Assembly: GCA_005408345.1 (NCBI GenBank)
Contig: SEMN01000701.1
Coordinates: forward strand, 124,001 to 188,000
Length of the DNA: 64,000 nt
Source: Macquaria australasica
Lineage: Eukaryota; Chordata; Actinopteri; Centrarchiformes; Percichthyidae
Direction of reading: 5' to 3'
Positions 34,661 to 45,502 of this stretch are shown piece after piece. Within the stretch, counting starts at the first letter, position 1, and each line of letters opens with the position of its first letter. The notes under the pieces were generated by a model. That model saw only the letters and a list, made by a program, of their open reading frames with translations. It was not told the DNA's origin and did no database searches. The translations under genes and the position numbers were made by a program.

Positions 34661-35038
34661 TGACAAGGAATCAGACTAGGCAGAGGACCCAAATGCAGGA
34701 CGCAGGAGGCAGACAGACAGTTTACGGAATTTAATTACAATTATGAGATCACTTGACAAGGTAGTTTTCTAGAGCTTTCGACACAATACAGGGATTGGCA
34801 ACGAACTAGCAACAAAACAGGGGAGACGCCGAGACTAAATACACAAAAGGAAATGGGGAACAGGTGGAGACAATTAGGATGGAGCAGACAATCACACTGG
34901 CGGGAAACACACAAGGCAGAAGGTAAAGGAACCTGAAACGAAAGGAAAGGTTAGACTTTTCAAAATAAAACAGACAAGCCAGACAGGAGACAGAAACATG
35001 ACAGACATGACCCTTAACACAATTGACGAGACATAACA
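34661..35038 (-). repeat. 5' LTR of gypsy element 1
   Basis: The 378-bp partner of the LTR at 29372, followed by the second GGAGT at 35039-35043. The gag ATG lies 18 bp downstream of this LTR on the minus strand, so the leader is very short. That fits the self-priming Tf1/sushi-type plan better than a tRNA primer site, but no primer site was proved. Confidence 0.95.
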
Positions 35039-35599
35039 GGAGTTGATGCTGTAATACACAGTGGGTGATGTGCACATAGTGTGGACAGTACACATGTGAT
35101 ATCAGTGATGGGATGAAGAGAACAGTCTACCTACACTGCTGTAATCTAGTGCCCTGGGTACTGAGTACTGCTGGCGTTGTCTGTGTGTGTTTGTTGATTT
35201 TGCAGTTACATGAGCTTGTGTGTTGCAGAATTAAATACAGTCACCAATATTAAATCCATAGGTTGGATCCACATATATGGTTGCCACTCAAGTGTACAGT
35301 AGGATAAACTCAGGTGTAGGACTTGTATATGGATATTACCCCAATTTTAGCACAATGCAGCAGGACAATGATCCTAAACATACAGAAAACATAACCAAAG
35401 ATTTTGTACTTGAATACAACTGATAATATGTTTACAGTATACAAAAGTCCAGGACTGTTAAAAATGAATGTTAAAATAAACATTTTATTTTCCGTTTGTA
35501 TGCACACAATGTTTAACATTTATCCTATCCAATTTTCATTTTAATGTTGAAAAATTATAATACTGTCAAAATGAAAATGGAAATAAAGGCTAAGTAAAA

Positions 35600-36120
35600 G
35601 CCTTGAGCTGATTTAAAGAGGTTATAATCAATAGGACTACATGTATGTAAGTAGTGTTGCTCATAGTGAGGGACCCACAAAGAATTATCACCCCACTGTG
35701 CAGTTCCCCTTAGCTCTACAGAGATTTTTAGCCTCTTTAAGCTCATTGTTTTGGTTTTGCAGCCTGCAACTGTTTTGGTTCAGTCTCACCACTCACATCA
35801 AACTGGTTCTCAGCAGGAGCAGGCAGCTATTTCCAGTGAAAAAGCTCTGATAAACCCATTGTCCACTACCTGCTCAGCACCAAACAGCAGACAGACACAG
35901 TTAGAGACTAACTGGTGAACAGACTGGAGCATTTAGCATGAATATTAGATTTACATTCATCAGGTGGGCACAAACATGACTCCAAATGAATGCTAATGTT
36001 GCTGTGTCTGCTGGATGTGTGAATAAGCAACTTGCTCACACGTTCACTTTACAAGGTGATAATATGTCAATGTTGTACTTACAGCTTGTTTCTTCTGCCC
36101 CCAAGTTGCCAAAAATTAAG
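35600..36120 (+). repeat. diverged copy of the 9833-10238 repeat
   Basis: Blocks 'gtgagggacccac', 'tcacatcaaactgg', 'ctgataaacccattgtccactacctg' and 'caaacagcagacagacaca' parallel the element at 9.8-10.2 kb in the same order. The termini are decayed. Confidence 0.6.
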
Positions 36121-36198
36121 TTAATGCAGGTTTAAGTTTATGTTAAATCTTCCAATTGCTTTCTGTCTCCTAAAAACTGGAGGACAGTATAATACCAC

Positions 36199-36819
36199 CA
36201 GTGTTCGAATTACACTGACCATGGGTTTCAGAGAGCCCTATTTTTCGGGGTTGTTGGGTGGGAGAGTACTGTGCACATGTGCACACACACACACACACAC
36301 ATGAATGCGCCCGCCTACATGCAAAAATATACTATCAATACATTTCACTTCATACAGAGAATATTTAGTGTGGGACAACAAAGAAATAGGAAAATTATTC
36401 ACTGATGCAATGTTTTTTTTAATTGCTCTCTGCGGACAAAACAATAAAAATGCCAATGGTTTGCGTTACTTTGTTAAACAGACCAGACCGAGGTTGCATC
36501 CCATGACAATTATGAACATGCGCCTCCATACATGGATGGCCACAGCAGGAATAGACAGCATTGTGTTTATTAGACACAAATGATTGGAAATTAATTAATA
36601 AACACGCACGTTGACAAGTGCTTTACTATTAACCTATTAGTTATTTCAGGAACCTAAATATACAGTAAAATATAAATGTATACAGGAAAAAGTCAGCGGC
36701 TCCAAAAATTACGATATTTTAGAGCTCCCCCTAAATTTGTCAAATGAGGCTTTCTTGGGAGCTCATGTCTTTTTCAGGGGAGCCCAGCTCCCCGTAGCTC
36801 CCCCGTATTTCGAACCCTG
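36199..36819. mobile_element. non-autonomous hAT element with 8-bp target duplication
   Basis: The termini CAGTGTTCGAA and TTCGAACCCTG are inverted copies with one mismatch. They are flanked by AATACCAC (36191-36198) and ATTACCAC (36820-36827), an 8-bp duplication with one change. The length is 621 bp. There is no transposase frame. An (AC)n run lies at 36280-36302. Confidence 0.8.
36280..36302. repeat. (AC)n microsatellite
   Basis: About ten AC units inside the hAT element. Confidence 0.9.
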
Positions 36820-36844
36820 ATTACCACTCATGAGCAAATGACTG

Positions 36845-37286
36845 TCACAACCTGACCTGGTACTCCTGCTCTCTAGTGGTTTTGCTGTGTGGGTGTGTCT
36901 TTCAGGAGCTGCTCCCTGCCCTAGTGACCACTTGCAAGCAATCACCTACACAATCAAGCCTGTCAGGACTTTCACTTTAGTGTCAGTCTACCTCAAGCCT
37001 TTTGAGTTTCTTGTGTTCATGCCAAGCTCTCAAGCCATCTGCTCAAGCCCTGTTTCTGTGACCTGATAGTGACTTTTTGCTGTTTTCTAGACGACGAGGA
37101 TTTTGCTTAGCCCTTGCCTGTACCTCTGCCTCACTGCCTGACCTTTTGGATTATTTTTACTTCGACCAGCCCTCTGTTTCTGCTTCTGCCTTGTCCATTG
37201 TTTGCTTGAGTTTTTGTCATTAAAACTCTCTAAAGAGACTTCTGTGTTGTCTACTTCTAAGTCCTCTCCATGGTGCCTGACAGACA
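36845..37286 (+). mobile_element. probable solo LTR
   Basis: It runs from TGTCACAACCTGACC to GGTGCCTGACA, so TG...CA ends, with CATTAAAACTC near the end as a poly(A)-type signal and the CT-rich composition of gypsy LTRs nearby. No clean target duplication was found, so the call is tentative. Confidence 0.5.
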
Positions 37287-37843
37287 TTTTTGAGTAGCCT
37301 AGCTTAACCTGAAATAAACAAAAAAATTACTTCCCTAGCCAAGTAAGGTAGTAACTATGGCAAAAGCCTGTAAATAAAGGGACTGAGAATAAACAATGTA
37401 GGTTCAATGAATTAAAGCTGCATGCGAGTCATGTTTGTGAACACCTGAAGTGCAATATTCACTCTCCTTTTAGCTCCTTTTAGCTCTGGTTAGGTCCACC
37501 AACTGGGAAATATGACTCTTTAGCTGCTAAATGCTCCACTATTGTCACCAGCATGGATATATAATAAGAACTGGATATGACACAGTCGCTCAGCCTTGCT
37601 TCCAATTTTTTTCAGTGGCCACTTGCAGTATTGCAGCGAAAAATTTACCTGCGGCCTAAAAAGCATTTTCCCCATAGACCACAATTGTAAAAGAGAAGTC
37701 TGTAAAACTGTTGACAGGACCCCTCAAACTGCAAACAAGGTCGATTATGACTCTTTCTATTATGCATTTTTGATCCATGGAGGTTTCATATTTGTAAAAC
37801 TTTCCTCGAGCCGAGAAAACTGAATGATGTGAATGTGAATAAT

Positions 37844-38249
37844 TGTTATGTCTCGTCATGTTTGTTAAGTTTTCATGTCTGTCGTGTTTCTGTTTCCTGT
37901 TCTGGCGGGTCTTTTAGTTTGAAATCCCTAACTCTCCTCTCGTTTCAGGTCCCTTAACTTCCTGCCATTGTGTGATTGTCTGCCCCGCCCTGATTGTCTC
38001 CACCTGTTACCCATTACCTCTTGTGTATATATTGTCTGCGTTTCCCCTGTCTCGTTGCCAGATCGTAGCTTCTGTTTCCACGTGTCCTTGTCTCAGTGTT
38101 CTGTGAACTCAGCGATCGAGCCATCCGCATCAAGACCAAAGAAACCAAGCCTTTGTGTGTTGTAAGACTTTCTTTATTAAAACACTTAAAATTGTGCCGA
38201 TCTCCTGTCCTGCATTTGGGTCCACCTTCTCTGTAGCCCAATCGTAACA
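37844..38249 (+). repeat. 5' LTR of gypsy element 2 (15-bp deletion)
   Basis: 406 bp. It lacks 15 bp present in the 3' LTR after 'cattgtgtg', where TGTGTG occurs on both sides, so slippage or short-repeat recombination is likely. It has GTATATATTG as TATA box and ATTAAA as poly(A)-type signal. Confidence 0.92.
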
Positions 38250-38267
38250 GTACAATCTGGCCAGAAT

Positions 38268-39332
38268 ATGGACCCAGCGGACCAGGATTCGGTCAGATCA
38301 GCCTTGACGGCTCAAGGCACAAAGATCCTTCAGCACGAAACACAACTCAGCGCAGTCTGTAGCGGAGTTAAGGACCTGAAGGAGCGTCAGGAGGAGCTGC
38401 AGAAAGCCGTAGCCACTCAAGTAAACCATCTGACCACTCAGCTGCAGCTCATCATCACTCGCCTGGAGGGAATTGCCTCGCCTCAGCCAGCCACACCAGA
38501 GCCAGAACAGCCGTCAACGCCACCTGTCCAGCCGCAGGTCACGCCGCGTCCCGTTCGCCTAGCCCCACCGGAAAAATATTCCGGAGAATCCGGTGAGTGC
38601 CGCTCTTTCCTTGTCCAACGCGACCTGCATTTTAAGAACGATCCCACTGCCTTTAACTCTGATCAAGCGCAGGTCGCTTTCATGGTCTCCCACCTGACGG
38701 GGAGAGCGGCAGCGTGGGCTACGGCGGAGTGGGCTCGTGGAGCGGCTGTTTGTCAAGATGTCAAGCTGTTTACTCGGAGTTTAACGAGAATGTTCGACCA
38801 CTCGTCTCCGGCTCGGGAGGCTTCCCGGGCGCTGCTTGGGCTGAGGCAGGGCTCCAGGCGGGTGATCAACTACGCCATCCAGTTCCGCACGCTGGCGGCC
38901 GACAGCGGGTGGAATCTTCCGGCCATCAAGGAAGCCTTCGTTAATGGCCTTAACGAGGACATCAAGGACCAGCTGGCTCCCCACGAGTCACCCGTCGGGT
39001 TCGAGGATCTGGTGGACTTTGCGGTTCGGATCGACAACCGTCTCCAGGAGAGGGAGGCGGAGCGTCGCCGGGCCGGCAGAAGGACCTCCGATCCACAGAG
39101 GGCGTCGTGGTCCTACCGGGAATTTCATCGCTCACCAGGATCGTCAGCTTCTCCCGTTGTCAAGGATCAAGCGCCACCTCCAGTCCGGGAGGAACCGATG
39201 CAGCTGGGCAGAACCAAATTGGCTCCTGAGGAACGACAACGCCGTCTTCAAGAGAGGGCTTGCTTCTACTGCGGCCAGCCAGGTCATCACGTGGGCTCTT
39301 GCCCGTTAAAAGACCGGGCTCACCAGGCGTGA
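38268..39332 (+). CDS. gag polyprotein of gypsy element 2
   Basis: An intact frame of 354 residues, colinear with the gag of element 1: MDPADQDSVRSALT start, Gag domain (ATAEWARGAAVCQDV to NGLNEDIKDQLAP) and zinc knuckle CFYCGQPGHHVGSC. The pol frame opens in the overlap, -1 relative to gag. Confidence 0.9.
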   Translation: MDPADQDSVRSALTAQGTKILQHETQLSAVCSGVKDLKERQEELQKAVATQVNHLTTQLQLIITRLEGIASPQPATPEPEQPSTPPVQPQVTPRPVRLAPPEKYSGESGECRSFLVQRDLHFKNDPTAFNSDQAQVAFMVSHLTGRAAAWATAEWARGAAVCQDVKLFTRSLTRMFDHSSPAREASRALLGLRQGSRRVINYAIQFRTLAADSGWNLPAIKEAFVNGLNEDIKDQLAPHESPVGFEDLVDFAVRIDNRLQEREAERRRAGRRTSDPQRASWSYREFHRSPGSSASPVVKDQAPPPVREEPMQLGRTKLAPEERQRRLQERACFYCGQPGHHVGSCPLKDRAHQA

Positions 39333-40406
39333 GGAGGGCCATGGTGAGCCAAACCAGGATCGTGAATGCTCCTCAAAGAACCTTGACCACAGTGACTCTT
39401 CATGCAAACGGTATAACCACACCACACAGCGCACTAATAGACTCAGGGGCTGACGAGAGCCTTATCGATAGAAACTTAGCCAAGTCTCTCGGTTTAAAGA
39501 CATTGGCTCTTAGTCAGCCCATTAGTGCCAGGTTGCTGGATGGCAGACTCCTTAGCAGAGTCACACACCAGACTGAACCGATTACCATGACCATAGACTC
39601 TAACCACAGCGAAATTATTTCTTTTCATGTTTTTGATTGTGTTCAGCACCCCTTAATGTTGGGCTACCCATGGCTAAAGAGACACAACCCCTATATAATG
39701 TGGGAAACGGGTAAAATTAAGGGGTGGGATGCGGCTTGCTCTGTCTCCTGTCTTGTTTCTATCCACAGTGAGCTGCAGACCACAAATGCGGTGATGCCCG
39801 GGAAGGACCATGGGGACTACCCTGACCTATCGAGAGTCCCACCTTGCTACCACGATCTCCGCGAGGTATTCAGCAAGTCCAAGGCCACCTCTCGGCCTCC
39901 TCATCGCCATTGGGATTGCGCCATTGACCTCCTTCCAGGGGCCCCCATCCCGAAGGCCAGGCCGTACGCCATCTCGGGCCCAGAGAGAGGCCATGGAGGA
40001 ATACATTGAGGCATCGCTGAGATCTGGCATCATCCGCCCATCATCGTCACCGGCCGGAGCGGGTTTCTTCTTTGTGGGCAAGAAGGACTGTTCGCTTCGG
40101 CCATGCATTGACTACAGCGCGCTCAATGACATAACTGTCAAGAACCGGTACCCACTGCCTCTCATTTCCTCTGCCTTCGAGCTGCTCCAGCAGGCTCGAG
40201 TCTTCACCAAACTGGACCTGCGGAACGCCCACCACCTGGTGAGGATCAGGGAGGGGGATGAGTGGAAGACTGGTTTCAACACGCCAACAGGGCACTACGA
40301 ATATCTGGTAATGCCATTTGGACTTACTAACGCACCTGCGGTATTCCAAGGTTTCATTAACGAGGCCCTACGGGAGTTTCTCAATGACTTTATTTGTTTA
40401 TCTTGA
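39260..40406 (+). pseudogene. pol part 1 of gypsy element 2: protease and RT
   Basis: The protease motif LIDSGADESLIDRN is intact. The frame breaks first near 39990 (after AISGPER), where RT starts in a neighbouring frame with SLRPCIDYSALNDITVKNRY, PLPLISSAFELL and KLDLRNAHHLVR. It breaks again near 40395, immediately before the catalytic YLDD. Confidence 0.85.
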
Positions 40407-41988
40407 CGACATACTCATCTTCTCCCCTGATCCTGTCACCCATCAGCGTCACGTCCGTCAGGTCCTGATTCGCCTGCTGGAGCACCAGCTTTATGTGAAA
40501 GCGGAGAAATGTGAGTTCGACGCCCCCTCAGTCTCAATCCTGGGGTTCATCGTCTCGCCCAACCAGATCCAGATGGACCCGGAGAAGGTTAGTGCTGTGA
40601 CCAACTGGCCGCCACTTACTTCACGCAAGAAGGTGCAACAGTTCTTGGGGTTTGCCAATTTCTATTGCAAATTTATAAGGAACTTTAGCACCGTGGCAGC
40701 ACCCCTGCACGCACTAACCTCTCCGAAAGTCCAATTCCAGTGGGATCCCAAGGCTGAGGAGGCATTCCAGCGTCTGAAGAAGCTCTTCACCACAGCACAG
40801 GTCTCGACCATGTCAGACCCTCACCTACAGTTCATTGTGGAGGTGGATGCCTCCAACGAGGGGGTGGGGGCGGTCCTGTCCCAGTGCTCGCCCAGCAACA
40901 ACCGTGTCCATCCATGTGCCTTTCTCTCCCGCAAGCTGTCTTCAGCAGAACGCAACTACGATGTCGGCAACCGGGAGCTGTTGGCCATTAAGGTGGCATT
41001 GGAAGAGTGGCGTCACTGGCTGGAGGGGGCGGAGCTTCCATTCATCGTCTGGACGGATCACAAAAACTTGCAATACCTTAAGTCGGCTAAAAGACTGAAC
41101 TCGCGTCAGGCAAGGTGGGCTCTCTTTTTCAGTTGGTTCCGGTTCTCCCTCTCCTACAGGCCGGGTTCACAGAACGCCAAACCGGATGCTCTGTCCCGCC
41201 TGTATGAGCTGGAGCCGGCCGCCAAGGAACCAGAACCCATTCTACCACTTGACCGTGCGGTAGGAGCTGTCTCTTGGCAAATAGAAAAAGATGTGCAGCA
41301 GGCTAGCCAGGGTGTAACTGTTCCAGAGGGTTGTCCTCGCAACCAGTTGTTTGTACCGGAAGCGTTGCGCTCTGCAGTCATCCATTGGGCTCATGCCTCG
41401 TTGCTAACATGTCATCCTGGGGCCAAAAGAACTATGTTTGTCGTCCAGCAGAGATTCTGGTGGCCGAGTCTCGTCAAGGATGTGGCTGAGTACGTCGCAG
41501 CCTGCTCTGTCTGCGCCAGAAACAAGACGTCGAGGCAGACCCGGATGGGACTTCTTCAGCCACTACCGGTGCCACACAGACCATGGTCACACTTATTGCT
41601 GGTGTTCGTCACGGGTCTGCCTCCGTCTCAAGGTAATACGGTTGTGCTGACGGTGGTAGACCGATTCTCGAAAATGACTCACTTTATCCCATTGGCGAAG
41701 TTACCTTCTGCCAAAGAAACAGCTCAGGTCATGATAAATCACGTTTTTCATATTCACGGTTTCCCAAGTGACATTGTTTCAGACAGAGGACCACAGTTCA
41801 TCTCTAAATTCTGGAAGGCGTTTTGTCGGCTCCTCTGTGCCACCGTCAGCCTCTCGTCCGGTTACCACCCTGAATCCAACGGCCAGACAGAGCGGCTAAA
41901 CCAACCACACGCTTCCCACAGCGGCCACCGGACTCTCACCGTTCGAGGTCGTCCATGGTTACCAGCCACCTCTCTTCCCCGCCAATGA
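40399..41988 (+). pseudogene. pol part 2 of gypsy element 2: RT catalytic part, RNase H, integrase
   Basis: It contains VYLDDILIF, RNase H (VEVDASNEGVGAVL, TDHKNLQYL), an integrase with HHCC residues (HWAH, CHPG, CSVC), then LLLVFVTG and VSDRGPQFIS. The first DDE aspartate, present as VDFVTG in element 1, is Val here. After GQTERLNQ a deletion of roughly 85 nt removes the segment that follows in element 1 and shifts the frame. Confidence 0.85.
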
Positions 41989-41995
41989 AGAGGAG

Positions 41996-42550
41996 GTGAC
42001 CGTTCCCTCAGCCCATGCCTTGACGAGACGGTGCAAGAAGATCTGGGCTGCTGCCAGGCAGATGCTCCTCAGGGGGCAGGCCAGAATGAAGGCTGCAGAC
42101 CGTCATCGCCGCCCAGCTCCTACTTACCTGCCAGGCCAGAAAGTCTGGCTGTCCACCAAAGACTTACCACTCCACGTGCACACCCGTAAATTAGCTCCCA
42201 GGTTCGTAGGCCCATTCCCAGTGTCCAAAGTTATAACACCTGTGTCTGTCCAACTTACACTCCCCAGGTCCCTCCGAGTGCACCCCACCTTCCATGTCAG
42301 CAAGCTCAAGCCAGTGAAGGAGAGCCCGCTGGTGCCACCCTCCAAACCGCCGCCTCCGCCACAGATGGTCGACGGAGGTCCCGTCTACGCGGTGAAGACG
42401 CTGCTGGCGGTGCGGGAGGCAATTTCTGGTCGACTGGGAGGGCTACGGACCTGAGGAGCGGTCTTGGATTCCAGCCAGCTTCATCATGGATCACAGCCTC
42501 ATAGACGACTTCTATCAGCGACATCCGGATGTCCCAGGACCGCCAGGAGC
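41996..42550 (+). pseudogene. pol part 3 of gypsy element 2: integrase tail and broken chromodomain
   Basis: It starts EEVTVPSAHAL-like and includes HVHTRKLAPRFVGPFPVSK. The chromodomain begins as GPVYAVKTLLAVREA but shifts frame near 42418. The remaining part (VDWEGYGPEERSWIP-like) is in another frame up to about 42530. Confidence 0.8.
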
Positions 42551-42568
42551 CGGGGGGGGGGGGGGTAC

Positions 42569-42989
42569 TGTTATGTCTCGTCATGTTTGTTAAGTTTTCA
42601 TGTCTGTCGTGTTTCTGTTTCCTGTTCTGGCGGGTCTTTTAGTTTGAAATCCCTAACTCTCCTCTCGTTTCAGGTCCCTTAACTTCCTGCCATTGTGTGT
42701 TTCCCGCCTGTGTGATTGTCTGCCCCGCCCTGATTGTCTCCACCTGTTACCCATTACCTCTTGTGTATATATTGTCTGCGTTTCCCCTGTCTCGTTGCCA
42801 GATCGTAGCTTCTGTTTCCACGTGTCCTCGTCTCAGTGTTCTGTGAACTCAGCGATCGAGCCATCCGCATCAAGACCAAAGAAACCAAGCCTTTGTGTGT
42901 TGTAAGACTTTCTTTATTAAAACACTTAAAATTGTGCCGATCTCCTGTCCTGCATTTGGGTCCACCTGCTCTGTAGCTCAGTCGTAACA
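42569..42989 (+). repeat. 3' LTR of gypsy element 2
   Basis: 421 bp, with the 15 bp missing from the 5' LTR, followed by ATAAT. Confidence 0.92.
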
Positions 42990-42994
42990 ATAAT

Positions 42995-43779
42995 AATATT
43001 AACAGTATAATGTGAATGGTCCCTGTGTAGGCATATTCATTTTATGATTTTTTTAAATTTTATTTCTAGCATATTTAATTTAAACCATACATGTCAGGTA
43101 TTGTCTGTCACACCCGCACTTCACTAGAATGTTGTTGGCTCACTCACTAAATACCACTGACCTGAATTCTCATGTTGACTGTCCTGCTCCTTTAATGTTA
43201 AGAATCTGACCCAAATGGAGGATTTCATGTCATTGCTGCAGTATTTGAGCTTATAGTCAGATTATGCTCTATGCCAAGGGTCAACCTTTAATCTTTGCTG
43301 GTGATTATAGACGGTGTTGAACCCAAAGCATGTGTACATACAACACTGAAACACTTGGGCTCATCGTTCTTTCCTACTCTGTTCTCTTCACTAATCCCAC
43401 CTGTATCACATACAATTGTACAAAAAAAGTCTGTATAAATACACATTCTTATCCCACACAATGAAGGCTGGGTCTGTATATTTGTAATCACATTGTATGA
43501 AATTCTATGTTTTATAATGTTTTCTCATCTGTTTGACTGATTGCTTAACTTCTGTAGCATGTGACTGAGTTTGATTTATTTTTGGTCCCTTTTTTTTTTT
43601 TTTTTTTTTTTTTTTACCAGCAGGGTGTAGCGCCAGGTTGCATTGAATGAGATGAATGTGTCCATTTTCTGCCACTCCAGTAAATAATCTACTTTTTACT
43701 CCACTACATTTATGTAATTGCTATAGTTACTAGTTACTTTAGTGTGTGTTTAGATTTAGGCAACAAAAATTCTTTAATT
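42995..43779. other. non-coding interval with a poly(T) tract
   Basis: No gene could be supported. A run of about 26 T lies at 43590-43615. The text at about 43680-43740 ('actttttactccactacattta') is a fragment of the hAT MITE family seen at 25.6 kb. Confidence 0.5.
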
Positions 43780-43890
43780 AAGGTTAGTGAAAGATGGTGG
43801 TTTTGGTTAAATATTTGAAAAGTTTTGTGCTTCAAATAACTGTTGACGTTTTCAATATTTAACCAAGACCACCATCTTTCCCTAACCTTA
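43780..43890. repeat. hairpin with about 41-bp arms
   Basis: AAGGTTAGTGAAAGATGG...TTAAATATTTGAAAA at 43780-43821 pairs with TTTTCAATATTTAACC...CCATCTTTCCCTAACCTT at 43849-43890, with only a few mismatches and a loop of about 27 bases. It could be a palindromic MITE. It directly abuts the next element. Confidence 0.75.
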
Positions 43891-43893
43891 AAG

Positions 43894-44233
43894 GGTTACT
43901 CTGGTATTTTTAAACCTGGGCCCTACGTTTACAAATTTTGGGGTCTAAATGACTAATAGTTACGTTACGTTATAGTTAAGTTTTGGTTGAAGGATCCATA
44001 TACACTGGTTCAAATAAATAGGCATGGCCATTGAATTCAAATGCCTCATTTACATTGTCGAAATGAGATAAATATGCAGCCATGACTTTGGAAATAAATT
44101 ACTTACTAGCAGACCCTCCATGTAAACTCTATTCTCCAACTCGGACTCATGTTTTTACTGTCGTTTAACTATTAGTCATTTAGACCCCAAAATGTGTAAA
44201 AATAGGGCCCAGGTTTAAAAATACTGGTGTTAC
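43894..44233. mobile_element. MITE with about 70-bp inverted termini
   Basis: 'GTTACTCTGGTATTTTTAAA..CTGGGCCCTA' at the left and its reverse complement at the right (to 44233), with 'GGGGTCTAAATGACTAATAG' also mirrored. This sequence resembles an abundant teleost MITE family. No ORF. Confidence 0.8.
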
Positions 44234-44973
44234 AGTAACCAAGTTAGGTCGATTCATAATGCTTTTGTTTCTACAAACAGATATTGTAGGAAAACAAATG
44301 AAATATGTTGTCAGTGAACGTTTTGTAGGTACTGTATGTTCAGTATGATCTTTGCTGATACAGTCATTAAAAATGTTTCCTCGATGGGTTATGTCTGGGG
44401 CAGCGACATGTGAAGACGTAGTTCTGTGCGCTCTGCAATAGAAGAACATTTATTTGCTAATTATTCATCTCAGCTGAGTCCCCTACAGCAGGTTATTGTG
44501 CCATAGGTAAACAGTGCTCTTAAGTTTCCAAAATAACAGTCTTTTGACCTATGTGAAAGGTTAAACTAAAGAATCCAAGAGCAAAACCAGGCCCTGAAGC
44601 CCCAGACTCGCCCGGCACCGAACCACCGAAAAAATCAGAGACCCTATCAGATGTCAATGCAGTAATGGCTGCCTTAAAGAACCTGACCTGACCTGTTGAA
44701 CGACTTGAAATCGAAGATCACCAGCGTCCGTACAGAACTATACGCCGAAAGCCTAGATGTCCCAGTTTTCCACCAGCACTTAAACGCATCATGCATTTAC
44801 GAATGTGTGGAGCTGGGACCAGCGTTAAAATAGTCTCAAAATCCCGAAAGCGAAAGTAACCTGATCCGTGCGTAACACGAGACATTTGTATGCGCAGGAA
44901 GCTTTTTGAAAGCGAAAAGGATCAGATCTGAGAAGCTGAAGTTAAAAGTCTGTAAGTAAAATATTTTCAAATC

Positions 44974-45056
44974 GTTTTTTTTTCAGTTACAAATCTTGTT
45001 TTTCCAGTTACAAAATTTTTTTTCAGTTACAAATCTTGTTTTTCAGTTACAAATCA
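44974..45056 (+). repeat. tandem repeat of T-run + CAGTTACAAATCTTG (about 4 units)
   Basis: Four units of a T-rich run followed by CAGTTACAAA(T) lie head to tail, 20-25 bp each. Each unit looks like a 3' splice site (polypyrimidine tract plus CAG). It sits inside the L1 ORF1 relic. Confidence 0.8.
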
Positions 45057-45099
45057 TGGAATACACATTTACAAATAATATTGAGACTATTTTCACTCC

Positions 45100-45502
45100 A
45101 TACAGAGGAGCCTACTACCAAGACTAAAAGAAGGAGATTTCCGAGGCCGATAATCATCAAATTCCAACACTTCCTAGAGAAAGTGGATGTTCTCCGCAAG
45201 GCCATGAGTGCAGGACCCATTCTCCACAACGGCAAATGTTTTCATATCTACCTGGACTACTCTTCCTTGGTCAGGAAAAAAAGAGCAGCCTTCACCGAAG
45301 TCTGGGGAATACTTCCGTGAAATATGGCATCTTGTACCCATCCACACTGAAGATCACATTATTGGCTGGTGCACAAAAATCCTTCGATGACCCGACCAAG
45401 GCAAAGCAGTACATCGAAGCCACGAGAGGCAGACAGAGAGTAAAGGTTAACACTATTCAGGACTATTGCAACTACTGTTTATGCTACATGTTAATGCCGT
45501 AG
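45100..45502 (+). pseudogene. L1 ORF1 protein relic
   Basis: The fragment RPIIIKFQHFLEKVDVLRKA, then GKCFHIYLDYSSLVRKKRAA, matches the RNA-binding C-terminal domain of L1 ORF1 proteins (R-P-I-x-K-F and YxDYS motifs). The frame changes near 45300, and the last part (GILYPSTLKI, DDPTKAKQYIE) continues in another frame. Confidence 0.7.

Larger units (their letters stand above)
29372..35038 (-). mobile_element. full-length chromodomain Ty3/gypsy retrotransposon, element 1
   Basis: A 5.67-kb element with TG...CA LTRs of 378 bp each that differ at a single site (C/T in 'ttaggaYggagcag'), flanked by the 5-bp duplication GGAGT. Gene order on the minus strand is gag, protease, RT, RNase H, integrase and a C-terminal chromodomain, i.e. 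a chromovirus. An A/G-rich tract (AAAAGAGGGGG) precedes the 3' LTR. About 0.5 kb of its length is a nested solo LTR (30404-30924). A deletion in RT and the nested LTR break pol, so the copy cannot be autonomous although it is very young. Confidence 0.95.
37844..42989 (+). mobile_element. chromodomain Ty3/gypsy retrotransposon, element 2 (decayed)
   Basis: A 5.15-kb element on the plus strand with TG...CA LTRs (406 and 421 bp) and the 5-bp duplication ATAAT at 37839-37843 and 42990-42994. It is related to element 1 in gag and pol and in the LTR start TGTTATGTCTCGTC. The LTRs differ by about four substitutions and one 15-bp indel, so it is older than element 1. pol has several frameshifts, an integrase deletion and a changed catalytic residue. 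A run of 14 G (42552-42565) sits just before the 3' LTR as the polypurine tract. Confidence 0.95.

Noticed and set aside
37087..37287. Minus-strand frame rich in Lys/Arg/Gln that looks like a nuclear protein
   Set aside because: It is antisense to the CT-rich end of an LTR-like stretch; the composition explains it.
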